64,000 bases of DNA from Palsa-504 sp963808315 (lineage in GTDB: Bacteria; Actinomycetota; Actinomycetes; Streptosporangiales; Streptosporangiaceae): positions 1 to 64,000 of the forward strand of contig CAWEFK010000003.1 of the NCBI GenBank assembly GCA_963808315.1, in the 5' to 3' direction. The notes under the pieces are model-generated. The model ran no database searches, was not told the DNA's origin, and saw only the letters and a program-made list of their open reading frames with translations. Of this stretch, positions 40,589-51,775 are shown piece after piece. Position 1 is the stretch's first letter. Each line of letters begins with the position of its first letter. The position numbers and the translations under genes were made by a program.

Positions 40589-41161
40589 GTGACCGTTGAC
40601 AGGCCAGTCGCCACGCGGCGGGCCGAGATTCTCTCCGCGGCCGCCCGGCTGTTCGCCCGCCGCGGTTATCACGGTACGACCATCGACGAGCTCGGCACGG
40701 CGCTGGGCCTGACCGGACCCGCCATGTACCGCCACTTCCGGAACAAGGAAGCCCTGCTCGCCGAGATGCTGCTTGACATCAGCCAGCGGTTGCTGGCCGA
40801 GGGCCGTCACCGGGTGGCCGGCGCGACTACTCCGCAGGCGGCGCTGGATGCGCTGCTGGACTGGCACATCGGGTTCGCCCTGGACGAGCCCGCCCTCATC
40901 ACCGTGCACGAGCGTGAGCTCGAGAACGTGCCAGGCCCGCAGCGCCTCCAGATCCGCCGGCTTCAGCGGGCCTACGCCGAGGAGTGGGTCCAGGTCCTGG
41001 TGGCGGTGCGCCCCGGCACCGCCCGGTCCCGGGCCCGCGCCGCCGTCCACGCCACCTTCGGACTGCTGAACTCGACCCCGCGGAGTGCCAGCGAGCTCGG
41101 CCTGCCCGCGATGGCGGACCTGCTGCATGCCATGGCCACGCGCGCGCTGGCCGCCAGCTGA
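40589..41161 (+). CDS. TetR-family regulator of the acyl-CoA carboxylase operon
   Basis: 190 aa. Helix-turn-helix in the first 55 residues: RRAEILSAAARLFARRGYHGTTIDELGTALGLTGPAMYRHFRNKEALL. The C-terminal domain (about 70-190) is of the TetR_C type seen in fatty-acid and amino-acid catabolic regulators. GTG start. Divergent from accD and flanked by two matching palindromes, as in the mycobacterial Rv2502c-Rv2506 region. A CoA thioester intermediate is the likely inducer (inference). Intact. Confidence 0.9.
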   Translation: MTVDRPVATRRAEILSAAARLFARRGYHGTTIDELGTALGLTGPAMYRHFRNKEALLAEMLLDISQRLLAEGRHRVAGATTPQAALDALLDWHIGFALDEPALITVHERELENVPGPQRLQIRRLQRAYAEEWVQVLVAVRPGTARSRARAAVHATFGLLNSTPRSASELGLPAMADLLHAMATRALAAS

Positions 41162-41423
41162 TTCCCGCGACCTCTGCCGTAGGCCACGGGGGCGCCGTTC
41201 ACGCCGTCCGTGCCCAGCTCAGACGCTGTCACCGGCCTGTATCCCGGCACGGTCCGGCCGAGGTCTTGATGCGTCCTGACCACGACGCCCGGCACCGGTT
41301 CGCGGCGGCCCTGGCCGCGCGGGCAGACAGCACCAGCGCGCTGGTCAGCCGATAGATCCGGCCCAGCACCCTCATTTTTGGGCCGAACGGCCCCGCCCTC
41401 GTGCCCGCAGAACCCGCGCGAGC

Positions 41424-42842
41424 TCAGGAGGCGGATGACCGCGCGGCCACCCGCATCGGCCTGGTCCCCGGGCCGGACGCGCCGGCGGCAATGTCCTCCA
41501 GGCTGAGCCCGGCGGGTTCGGGCAGTACCAGGGTGAGGGCGAAGCCGGCCGCGGCGACCCCGGCGGTGAGCAGCAGCGTACCGCGCAGACCCAGCGACGT
41601 CTGCAGCACCGGGAACAGGAAAACCCCGATGAAGGCGCCGAGTTTGCCGATGCCCGCCGAGATGCCGTGCCCGGTCGTCCGCATGCTGACCGGGTAAAGC
41701 TCGCTGGGCAGCACGAAGGTGGTCATGTTCGGGCCGAATTCGGTGAAGAAGTAGCTCACCCCGTACACCAGCAGGAACGGGACCACCATGGTGGTCATGC
41801 CCGGTACCACCGCGATGATCGCAAAGCACAGCGCCATCACCGCGAAGCCGGCCAGCTGCAGCCGCCGGTGCCCGATCCGGTCCAGCCGGGCGATGGCCAG
41901 CGCGTAGCCGGGGACCGCCGCCACCGCGAAGATCGCCAGCTGCAGGGCGATCTTGGTCATGGTCGAGGCGTGCGGAGAGATCAGGCCCAGGATCTGCGGG
42001 GTGGAGATCGTGTTGCCGTAGTAGGCGTAGTCGAGCAGGAACCAGCAGCCCGCCGTCCCGGCCAGCGTCACCAGCCACCGGCGGCTGGTGAGAAAGGTCC
42101 GCAGTCCCACCTCCGGCCCCAGTGCCACCTCCGGCCCCAGTGCCACCTCCGGCCCCAGCCCGCGGGCTCGGGCCCGTCGTTCCACCTGGGCCCGGTAACG
42201 CGGCGATTCCGGCAGCCGGCAGCGCAGGTAGATGACCGCGGCGGCGGGCACCGCGCCGAGCGCGAGCAAGATCCGCCAGGCGACGTCATCGCTGGTCCCC
42301 GAGCCGAGCAGGGACAGCGCGACGAGCGGCCCGACAATCAGCCCGAGCGCCTGGGTGCCGAACACCATCCCGACCAGCTTGCCCCGGTCCTTGCGGTTCG
42401 CGTACTCGCTCACCATCACCGCGCTGACCGGGTAGTCGCCCCCGACCCCGAAGCCGAGCAGGAAGCGGAAACCGATCAGCACCCAGAACGAGCCGGACAG
42501 CGCCGCCCCCAGCGCCCCGGCGATCATGATCAGGGCGACCAGCCAGTACACCCGCTTGCGGCCCACCATGTCCGCGTAGCGCCCGAACACCAGCGCGCCG
42601 AGGAAGGCGGCCGCCAGCATGGTGCTGTTGAGCACGGCCAGCTGGCCCGGATTCAGGTGCCAGTCCTTGGCGATCAGCGTCGAGGCGATCCCGATCACGA
42701 ACAGGTCGTAGGCGTCGGTGAAGAACCCCACCCCCGAGGCCAGCACGGCCCGCAGGTGGAACCGGCTCAGCGCCGCCTCATCCAGCGACGCCGCGCGGCC
42801 CTGTCCGGCACGCCCGCTGGCTCCGTCCACGTTCACTTTCAC
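41424..42842 (-). CDS. MFS transporter of the sugar/phosphate-proton symporter type
   Basis: Twelve-helix transporter, about 473 aa from GTG 42842 (an ATG at 42950 would add 36 residues of non-conserved sequence). Motifs: VGFFTDAYDLFVIGIASTLI (first helix with FFTDAYD, as in Pho84-like carriers), GRYADMVGRKRVYW, RFLLGFGVGGDYPVSAVMVSEYANRKDRG and LPSELYPVSMRTTGHGISAGIGKLGAF. The central loop holds three copies of a hexapeptide. The PESPRYRA motif ends the first half. Resembles phosphate:H+ or aromatic/sugar symporters; substrate not certain. Intact. Confidence 0.87.
   Translation of the reverse strand: MKVNVDGASGRAGQGRAASLDEAALSRFHLRAVLASGVGFFTDAYDLFVIGIASTLIAKDWHLNPGQLAVLNSTMLAAAFLGALVFGRYADMVGRKRVYWLVALIMIAGALGAALSGSFWVLIGFRFLLGFGVGGDYPVSAVMVSEYANRKDRGKLVGMVFGTQALGLIVGPLVALSLLGSGTSDDVAWRILLALGAVPAAAVIYLRCRLPESPRYRAQVERRARARGLGPEVALGPEVALGPEVGLRTFLTSRRWLVTLAGTAGCWFLLDYAYYGNTISTPQILGLISPHASTMTKIALQLAIFAVAAVPGYALAIARLDRIGHRRLQLAGFAVMALCFAIIAVVPGMTTMVVPFLLVYGVSYFFTEFGPNMTTFVLPSELYPVSMRTTGHGISAGIGKLGAFIGVFLFPVLQTSLGLRGTLLLTAGVAAAGFALTLVLPEPAGLSLEDIAAGASGPGTRPMRVAARSSAS
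42105..42158 (-). repeat. 18-bp tandem repeat (3 copies) in the MFS gene
   Basis: Three consecutive copies of an 18-bp unit (TGCCACCTCCGGCCCCAG on the plus strand; the first differs by one base) encode Gly-Pro-Glu-Val-Ala-Leu in the central cytoplasmic loop. In frame, so copy number can vary without destroying the protein. Confidence 0.9.
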
Positions 42843-43012
42843 CGTGCCCGCAGCTACCTGTTTTCCGTCTATGCAGCGGAAATTACCGAACCGAGACGAC
42901 ACGCAGCCGACCTGAGAATGAACGAAAGGTGAACGCGCAGTGTCTTGCATCCGAATAATATCCGCCGACCAGGCGATGCCAGGATTCTGCTCGTTACGCG
43001 TAACATGGGCTA

Positions 43013-43645
43013 GTGGCTGACACCAGGACTTGCGAGCAGTGCGGCACCTCGTTCACGCCGCGGCGCGAACATGCCCGGTTCTGCTCGGCCCGCTGCCGGG
43101 TCGCGTGGAACCGTCACAACGCGAGCGACTCGCCGGCCGATTCCGGCCCGCTGGACTGGTCCATCACCGCGATGCGGGAGACCACTGACCGGCTGATGCG
43201 CTCTGGTGGCCTGGACCATGTCAACGGGTTGGCCGTCATCAGCGAGGCGGTGTGGTGGGTCACCATGGTCGACGCCACCCTGATGCGCTATCAGCCCGAC
43301 GTCTACACCGGCGTCCTGGCCGGCCAGGCCGCCACCGAACGCCGGATCACCGAGGACACTTTCGGCGGCCTCCGGTTCGTGCGGAACCGGATGGGCTTCG
43401 ACACCGATCACGGCGACTTCATCCAGCCCCTCGACCAAGACAGCGCCCGCATTTCTGCGTGGACCTGGAAAGCCGTGCCCGTGCCGGCCCTGGTGTCACT
43501 CACGACCCGCGCGCGGGAGTGGGAGATGACCCGCTACCGCTCTTACCAGGCTCAGCTCGCGGGTCATCCCATCGGCGAGACCTTCGGCCGGGCTACAGCC
43601 TTCCTCCAACTAGCCGTCGAAGCCAACAACCTGACCCGCGCCTAA
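43013..43645 (+). CDS. Conserved hypothetical protein with N-terminal zinc ribbon
   Basis: 210 aa. The first 35 residues, TCEQCGTSFTPRREHARFCSARCRVAWNRHN, form a CxxC...CxxxC zinc ribbon resembling those of short DNA- or RNA-binding proteins. The rest is helical, with conserved-looking GGLDHVNGLAVISEAVWWVTMVDATLMRYQPD and DTFGGLRFVRNRMGFDTDHGDFIQP. I do not recognise a described function. GTG start at 43013. Transcribed alone between two minus-strand genes. Base composition and codon use resemble the host. Confidence 0.7.
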   Translation: MADTRTCEQCGTSFTPRREHARFCSARCRVAWNRHNASDSPADSGPLDWSITAMRETTDRLMRSGGLDHVNGLAVISEAVWWVTMVDATLMRYQPDVYTGVLAGQAATERRITEDTFGGLRFVRNRMGFDTDHGDFIQPLDQDSARISAWTWKAVPVPALVSLTTRAREWEMTRYRSYQAQLAGHPIGETFGRATAFLQLAVEANNLTRA

Positions 43646-43978
43646 ACGAGCCGTCCCCCCGTCGACCCGCGGGACGACCGAGATAATTATCTGGTGCCGT
43701 GTCAGAGCTTCGTCGGGGCAGAAACCCCGGACCTGACCCACAGCGAAGGACCATCGGTGTTGCTTGGGCAACCGCGTTGGACCATCGGTGTCGCTCGAGA
43801 GCGGGAGTGCCCGGTACGGGTGTGCCAGGCGAGACGGGTGGTGTCCGCGGGATGCCTAAGTTAGCCCGGTCTGAGCCCGAGGGGGGCATCTCCGCTCATC
43901 CCGGCAAGATCCCTGACGTCCCGCTTGGCCCCGTCTGCCCCAGCCCCAAGCCCCAGCCCCAAGCGCCGGCCAGGAGCC
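43646..43978. other. Intergenic region downstream of glgB
   Basis: 333 bp between two convergent genes, no gene supported. It contains a 13-bp direct repeat (GGACCATCGGTGT at 43748-43760 and 43779-43791) with a small hairpin between them (GTTGC-TTGG-GCAAC), and a C-rich low-complexity run (43938-43970). Confidence 0.5.
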
Positions 43979-46288
43979 TCAGCCCTCAGCGGCCTCTTCG
44001 GGGGCCAGCCACAGCACTCCCATCGGAGGCAGGGTGATGAGGGCCGAGGCGGGCCGGCCATGCCAGGGCTCGGGTACCGCCTCGATGCTGCCCATGTTGC
44101 CGACGCCGCTGCCGCCGTAGATCGCCGCGTCGGTGTTGAGGATCTCCCGCCAGCGGCCCGCGTGCGGCAGGCCGATCCGGTAGTCCACGTGAGGCACCGC
44201 GGAGAAGTTGGCGATGCAGGCCACGGCCCGCGACGTGTCCCCTTGGGTCGCTGTCCCCGCCCCGGCGATGCCACCCGCCCCGGCGATGCCACCCGCCCCG
44301 GCGATCGCCACCGGCCGCACCCGCCCCGGGGATCGCGGCCAGCCGGAGGAAGGACAGCGTGTTGCCCTGCGCGTCGTTGGCGTCGATCCAGCCGAACCCC
44401 TCGGGCGAATTGTCGAGCTCCCACAGCGCCGGCATCCGGCGGTAGATCGCATTCAGGTCCCTGGACAGCTGCTGCACGCCGCGGTGGACGTCGAAGTCGA
44501 GGATCCACCAGTCCAGCCCGTTGTCCGCGGACCACTCGCTGACCTGGCCGAACTCCGAGCCCATGAACAGCAGCTGCTTACCAGGATGGGCCCACATGTA
44601 GGCCAGCAGCGTGCGCAGCCCGGCGAACCTGCGCCATTCGTCGCCGGGCATCTTGCCCAGCAGCGAACCCTTTCCGTGCACCACCTCGTCGTGCGACAGC
44701 GGCAGGATGAAGTTCTCCGAGAACGCGTAGATCAGCGAGAACGTGATCTCGTTGTGGTGGTACTGGCGGTAGATGGGGTCCTGGCTCAGGTAGGCCAGCG
44801 TGTCGTGCATCCAGCCCATGTTCCACTTGAAGCCGAACCCTAGGCCCCCCAGGTGCACCGGCCGACTCACCCCGGGCCAGGCGGTGGACTCCTCGGCGAT
44901 CATGGTGATGCCGGGGTTCCGCTTGTAGCAGGTGGCGTTGACCTCTTGCAGGAACGAGATCGCCTCGAGGTTCTCCCGGCCGCCGTACTTGTTCGGCACC
45001 CACTCGCCTTCCTTGCGCGAGTAGTCCAGGTAGAGCATGGACGCGACGGCGTCGACCCGCAGCCCGTCGACGTGGAACTCCTCCAGCCAGTAAATGGCGT
45101 TAGCGACCAGGAAGTTGCGCACCTCGGTGCGGCCGAAGTTGAACACGTACGTGCCCCAGTCCGGCTGCTCGCCGAGCCGGGGGTCGGAGTGCTCGTACAG
45201 CGGGGTGCCGTCGAACCGGGCCAGCGCCCACTCGTCCCGGGGGAAGTGCCCGGGCACCCAGTCCAGGATCACGCCGATGCCGGCCTGGTGCAGCGCGTCG
45301 ACCAGGTAGCGGAAGTCGTCAGGCCGGCCGAACCGTGACGTCGGCGCGTAGTACGAGGTGACCTGGTAGCCCCACGAGCCGCCGAACGGGTGCTCGGCTA
45401 CGGGCAGGAACTCCACGTGCGTGAAGCCGAGGTCCTTGACGTACTCGACCAGCTGTACCGCCAGCTCCCGGTAGGAAAGCCCGAGCCGCCAGGAGCCGAG
45501 GTGCACCTCGTAGATGCTCATCGGCTCCCGGACGGCGTCCCGCGGGCGCCGCGCGCCGTGAGCCAGGAGGCGTCTTCCCAGGAGTACCGCGAGGTGTACA
45601 CGACCGACGCGGTGGCGGGCGGCGTCTCGGTGGCGTTGGCCAGCGGGTCGGCCTTCTCCCGCCACACCCCGTCGGGGCCGCAGATGGCGTACTTGTACGT
45701 GGCCCCTTCGGCCACGCCCGGGATGAAAAGCTCCCACACGCCCACGCCGCCGAGCGAGCGCATCGGGTAGGCCCGGCCGTCCCAGTAGTTGAAGTCGCCG
45801 GTGACGCGAACCCCGCGGGCGTTCGGCGCCCAGACCGCGAACGACGTCCCGGTGGTCTGGCCGACCTCGCGGACGTGCGCGCCGAGCACCCGCCACAGTT
45901 CCTCGTGCCGGCCCTCGCCGATCAGGTACAGGTCGAACTCGCCCAGCGTCGGCATGTACCGGTACGGGTCGTCGAGTGTCGACCCCCCAGCGGCCCCAGA
46001 AGCCACCCGAAGCCCCCGAGCGAGCCGGAGGAGTACGACGTGGCGATCTTGTAGTCCGGCACCTTCTCGTCCGGCAGCGTGACGGCGAAGATCCCCTGGT
46101 GCTCGTGGTCCATGGGGCAGCCTGCGGCCGTCCTCCAGGACGAGCGTCACCGTCTTGGCCATCGGGCGCAGCGCCCGGACGGTAACCCCGTCCGGGCCCG
46201 GGTGCGCGCCGAGCACGGAATGCGGGTCGTGGTGGTGTCCGGCGACAACCCGTTCGATCTCGCCCAGGCTCAGTTCACTATGTGTCAT
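43979..46288 (-). CDS. glgB: 1,4-alpha-glucan branching enzyme, several frameshifts
   Basis: Adds alpha-1,6 branches to the glucan made by GlgE (GH13). N-terminal CBM48 region: HHDPHSVLGAHPGPDGVTVRALRP, then SFAVWAPNARGVRVTGDFNYWDG. The catalytic barrel has GVILDWVPGHFPRDEWALARFDG, DGLRVDAVASMLYLDY (nucleophile Asp), MIAEESTAWPGV (acid/base Glu) and LPLSHDEVVHGKGSLL (transition-state Asp). C-terminus ends LPPMGVLWLAPEEAAEG at 43979. Frame changes near 46110, 46000, 45540 and 44325. About 770 codons, a little over the usual 730-740, partly from an in-frame repeat. The start overlaps the mak stop (ATGA). Confidence 0.93.
44259..44306 (-). repeat. 18-bp tandem repeat in glgB
   Basis: Two full copies and one partial copy of GCCCCGGCGATGCCACCC (plus strand) encode Gly-Ala-Gly-Gly-Ile-Ala. 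This Gly/Ala/Ile insertion lies in the C-terminal domain, next to a frame change near 44325. Confidence 0.85.
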
Positions 46289-47680
46289 GTCTGCAATTCG
46301 GCGATAGATTCCAGTGGGATGGACAGCCAGGTCGGCCGGTTCCTGGCTTCATATATGACCTCGTACACCGCCTTGTCAAGCAGCAGGGCCCGGAGCAGCA
46401 CCGAGTTCTGCGCCGGGTCCGGGCCCGCCCGCCGCGGCGTAGCCCGCGCAGAACGCCTCGCTGTTCCGCCGGACCCAGTCGGTGGCCATCGGGGCCAGCG
46501 CCGGCGTCCGGGTGGGTCGAGCAGCTGGTGCCGGGCCGCGTAATCGAACGAGCGGAGCATGCCGGCCACGTCCCGCAGCGGTGAGGACCTGGCCCGGCGC
46601 TGCGCCAGCGAGCTGGCGGGCTCGCCCTCGAAGTCGAGCACGACCCAGCCGGTCTGGGTCCGCATGGCCTGACCCAGGTGATAGTCGCCGTGCACGCGCT
46701 GGGCCGGCACCGGCTCGGTCAGCTTGGCCAGCTGGGAGTAGGCGTCCCCGATCATGTCCGCGTGCGTGGCCAGCTCGGGGGCGACCGCGATGGCGGCCTC
46801 CAGCCGGCGCGGACATCTGCTCGGCCAGCTCGCGGATCGCGTCGGTCTCGAGCCAGGACCGGCCGAACGCCTGGGCCAGATCCCGGTGGATCTGGGCGGT
46901 CGTCGCGCCGAGCCGCTCGGCCTCGCCCGCGAAGTCGCCGCCGACCTCGCCCGGGCGGGCGGCCTCGCCGGGGCGGGCGCCCTCGGTCGCGTACAGGTCG
47001 CGCACGCTGGTCGCGGCCAGCGACCAGCCATCCGAGGCGGCCCGCAGGTACCTGGACAAGATGGCGAGCACCGTGTCGGTGCCGTCCGTGGTGGTCTGCG
47101 CCCAGCCGTAGGGTTCGGCGATGTGCGAGGAGCCCAGCCGGGCCAGGGCCAGGGACACCTCCAGGTCCGGGTTCGGTCCCGGGGTGACCCGGCGGAACAC
47201 CTTCAAGATGGCGGACTCGCCGAACACCAGGCTGGTGTTGCTCTGCTCCCCGGTGAGCACCAGGCTGTCCATCCCGCCCTCGAACCCGGAGGCCCCTGAG
47301 CCGCCGGAGACAAAGCCGATCTCGGCCCCGGGCACCTTGCAGAACCGCAGCGGGCCGACGGTCCGGTCCGCCACGATCGAGTCGAGCAGCAGCCGGGTCA
47401 GCGCGCTGTCGTGCAGGCCGTCGTAGAACTGCTGGCCGTCGTGGGTCCCGATCCACGCGTGCCGCAGCCGGGCCGGCAGCCGGGCGCGCACGCCGACGAA
47501 GATCTGGTAGTCATCGGAGGTGGCGCCGTGCGAGACGGTGACGATCAGGTGCCGCAGGCCCGGATCACCGGGGATAATCTCGGTGTCGGCCACGACCGCC
47601 ACGTCATGGACGATCCGCCCCTTGCCCGCGAACCATCGCTGCTTGACCAGCCAGGTGGCCAGTATGTCTTCGTACGCCAT
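46285..47680 (-). CDS. mak: Maltokinase (maltose 1-kinase), at least two frameshifts
   Basis: Phosphorylates maltose with ATP to alpha-maltose-1-phosphate, the GlgE donor. Start ATG 47680: AYEDILATWLVKQRWFAGKGR, the conserved Mak N-terminal cap. Then LTGEQSNTSLVFGESAILKVFRRVTPGPNPDLEVSLAL (N-lobe Lys), QRVHGDYHLGQAM (catalytic loop HxDxHxxQ) and GWVVLDFEGEP (metal-binding Asp). C-terminus LRALLLDKAVYEVIYEARNRPTWLSIPLESI. Frame changes near 46815 and 46505. About 465 codons, as in characterised Mak. Lies between treS and glgB. Confidence 0.93.
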
Positions 47681-47732
47681 GAGCTTGCCGTTCCTACTCC
47701 CCCGGCACGATCCCGGCAAACCCGCGCAAAAG

Positions 47733-49490
<1,758 letters not shown>

Positions 49491-49539
49491 TGCGAGATCT
49501 CCTGGGTCTTGCCGTTCGGTACCTACGGGGGTGCGGCGC

Positions 49540-51579
49540 TTACGGAGGTAATGGGGTCACGCTGAAGATGTGGGCCGGCCGGTACCCCGGATCGAGCCGT
49601 ACGTAATTGGCCTGTCCCCAGCCGAAGGACTCGCCGGTGAGCTCGTCGGTGACGGTGAACTCGCGGTCCACGCCGAGGGCGGGCAGATCGAGCCACACGG
49701 TCGCTTCCCTGGTCTGGTGCGGATCGAGATTGACCACCACAAGTACGGTATCCGCCCCGGGCCCTCCGCCGATAGGGGCCCGCTTGGAGAAACACATAAG
49801 TTCTGGCTGGTCAACGTAGTGAAACCTGAGATTCCTGAGCCGGTGCAGGGCGGGATGCGCCCGCCGGATCCGGTTGAGTTCGGTGATGTAATCCGAGATG
49901 CCCGCGCCGTACCTGGCCGCCGCCTCCCAGTCGCGGGGCCGGTACTGGTATTTCTCGGAATCCATGTATTCCTCGCTGCCCGGCCGCAGCGGTACGTTTT
50001 CGCACAGTTCGTACCCGGAGTAGATGCCCCACGTCGGCGACAGCATGGCCGCCAGCACGGCCCGGATCTTGAACGCCGCGACGCCGCCGTGCTGCAGGTA
50101 CTCGGTCAGGATGTCCTGGGTGTTGGTGAAGAAGTTCGGCCGCATGTACGGGGCCGTCTCCGCCGCCAGCTCGCGCATGTACTCGGTCAGTTCCTGCGCC
50201 CCGTTGCGCCAGGTGAAGTACGTGTAGGACTGGTGGAAGCCGATCTTGCCCAGGGTGCGCATCATGGCCGGCCTGGTGAACGCTTCGGCCAGGAACAGCA
50301 CGTCCGGATCGGTGGCCCGGACCTGGGCCAGCAGCCATTCCCAGAACCGCAGCGGCTTGGTGTGCGGGTTGTCCACCCGGAAGATCCGCACCCCGTGCGA
50401 CATCCACAGCCGGACCACGCGCAGCATCTCCGCGTAGCTGCCCGCGGGGTCGTTGTCGAAGTTCAGCGGGTAGATGTCCTGGTACTTCTTCGGCGGGTTC
50501 TCGGCGTAGGCGATCGAGCCGTCCGCCCGGGTGGTGAACCACTCGGGGTGCTCCTTCACCCACGGGTGGTCCGGCGAGGCCTGCAGCGCCAGGTCGAGGG
50601 CGATCTCCAGGCCGACCTCTCCGGCCCGGGCCGCGAACGCGTCGAAGTCCTCGAACGTGCCCAGGTCGGGGTGCAGCGAGTCGTGCCCGCCGTCCGGCGA
50701 CCCGATGGCCCACGGCGAGCCGGGATCGCCCGGCGCCGGGGTCAGCGTGTTGTTCCTGCCCTTGCGGAACGTGGTCCCGATCGGGTGCACCGGCGGCAGG
50801 TACACCACGTCGAACCCCATCGCGGCCACCCCCTCGAGCCGCTTGGCCGCGGACCGCAGCGTGCCCGAGACCGGCGGCCGCTGCCCCATTGGATCAATTT
50901 CAGCCCCTTCGGAGCGCGGGAAGAACTCATACCAGGCGCCGTACAGGGCCCGCTCCCTGTCCACCTGGACGAGCAGCGGCCGGGACCTGGTCACCAGCTC
51001 GCGCAGCGGCCAGACCTCCAGGACGGCGGCCACCCGCGGGTCCTCGGTGGCCGCGAACCGGTCCCAGGGCTCCAGGCCGCGGTCGCGCAGCCTGGCCACC
51101 AGCGCGCGCAGCACGGCCCTGGCCGCGGCCGGGCGGCCGGCCCCGGGCGGCTGCGGGATCCGCCGGGCCAGCCGCTCGTAAAGCAGCGCGCCCTCGGTGA
51201 GCATGAGCTCCACGTCCTGGCCCGCCGGGATCTTGATCGCGGCGTCGTGCTGCCAGGTCGCGATGGGGTCGGCCCAGGACTCCACGTGGAAGCGCCAGTC
51301 GCCCGCCCGGGTCACGGTCACCTCCGCGCCCCAGCGGTCGGTGCCCGGGGCGAGCATGTGCATGCGGATCAGCGGGCCCAACTTGCGGTCCGGGTCCCGC
51401 AGCACCACCCCGGCATTGATCAGCCCGTGCCCCTCGCGGAAGATCGTGGCGCTGACTTCGAAGCTTTCGCCTGCTACCGCCTTGGCCGGCCGGCGCCCGC
51501 AGTCCACGGCCGGCTCGACGTCAAGGATCGGGATTCGTCCAATCACCCCCGTCACGCTACCGATGTTGGGGCACTTCAT
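49540..51579 (-). CDS. glgE: Alpha-1,4-glucan:maltose-1-phosphate maltosyltransferase
   Basis: Extends alpha-1,4-glucan with maltosyl units from maltose-1-phosphate (GH13_3). About 680 aa from ATG 51579; a GTG giving VIGRIPILDVEP is an alternative start. N-terminal beta-domain: ESFEVSATIFREGHGLINAGVVLRDPD. Catalytic part: GFDVVYLPPVHPIGTTFRKGRNNTL, GVRIFRVDNPHTKPLRFWEWLL (nucleophile Asp), VLFLAEAFTRPAMM (acid/base Glu) and PNFFTNTQDILTEYLQ (Asp). PPKKYQDIYPLNFDND is a GlgE-specific loop. First gene of the minus-strand operon glgE-treS-mak-glgB and divergent from glgP. Intact. Confidence 0.96.
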   Translation of the reverse strand: MKCPNIGSVTGVIGRIPILDVEPAVDCGRRPAKAVAGESFEVSATIFREGHGLINAGVVLRDPDRKLGPLIRMHMLAPGTDRWGAEVTVTRAGDWRFHVESWADPIATWQHDAAIKIPAGQDVELMLTEGALLYERLARRIPQPPGAGRPAAARAVLRALVARLRDRGLEPWDRFAATEDPRVAAVLEVWPLRELVTRSRPLLVQVDRERALYGAWYEFFPRSEGAEIDPMGQRPPVSGTLRSAAKRLEGVAAMGFDVVYLPPVHPIGTTFRKGRNNTLTPAPGDPGSPWAIGSPDGGHDSLHPDLGTFEDFDAFAARAGEVGLEIALDLALQASPDHPWVKEHPEWFTTRADGSIAYAENPPKKYQDIYPLNFDNDPAGSYAEMLRVVRLWMSHGVRIFRVDNPHTKPLRFWEWLLAQVRATDPDVLFLAEAFTRPAMMRTLGKIGFHQSYTYFTWRNGAQELTEYMRELAAETAPYMRPNFFTNTQDILTEYLQHGGVAAFKIRAVLAAMLSPTWGIYSGYELCENVPLRPGSEEYMDSEKYQYRPRDWEAAARYGAGISDYITELNRIRRAHPALHRLRNLRFHYVDQPELMCFSKRAPIGGGPGADTVLVVVNLDPHQTREATVWLDLPALGVDREFTVTDELTGESFGWGQANYVRLDPGYRPAHIFSVTPLPP

Positions 51580-51668
51580 GCCAGCTCGGGTGGATCTCGG
51601 GGGACGCCGGCGCAAGCGGCCCGCGCCGCGCGTCGGGCGGTGAACATGACCCAGAGGTAAAACCACTT

Positions 51669-51705
51669 TTCGTTAGGCCGAATTGAATTTTTTTTCCCTA
51701 ACGAA
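51669..51705. promoter_or_regulatory. Inverted repeat in the glgE-glgP divergent promoter region
   Basis: TTCGTTAGG (51669-51677) and CCTAACGAA (51697-51705) are exactly complementary across a 19-nt, T-rich spacer. This is the most AT-rich piece of the neighbourhood, between the two divergent starts. It may be an operator or, if transcribed, a hairpin. Confidence 0.45.
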
Positions 51706-51775
51706 CCGTGGTGTCAGCGGCACGTATTTCCGGCACGGTTCGGCGTTGGGTACGCGGACCCACTATGGTCTGCCC

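Noticed and set aside
40972..42078. Minus-strand frame of 368 codons crossing tetR and the MFS gene
   Set aside because: It is a shifted reading of the MFS gene fused to antisense of tetR; neither part makes a known protein.
43699..44037. Open frame of 112 codons on the plus strand downstream of the zinc-ribbon gene
   Set aside because: Low-complexity Pro/Arg composition, crosses the 3' end of glgB, no recognisable domain and no good ribosome-binding site.
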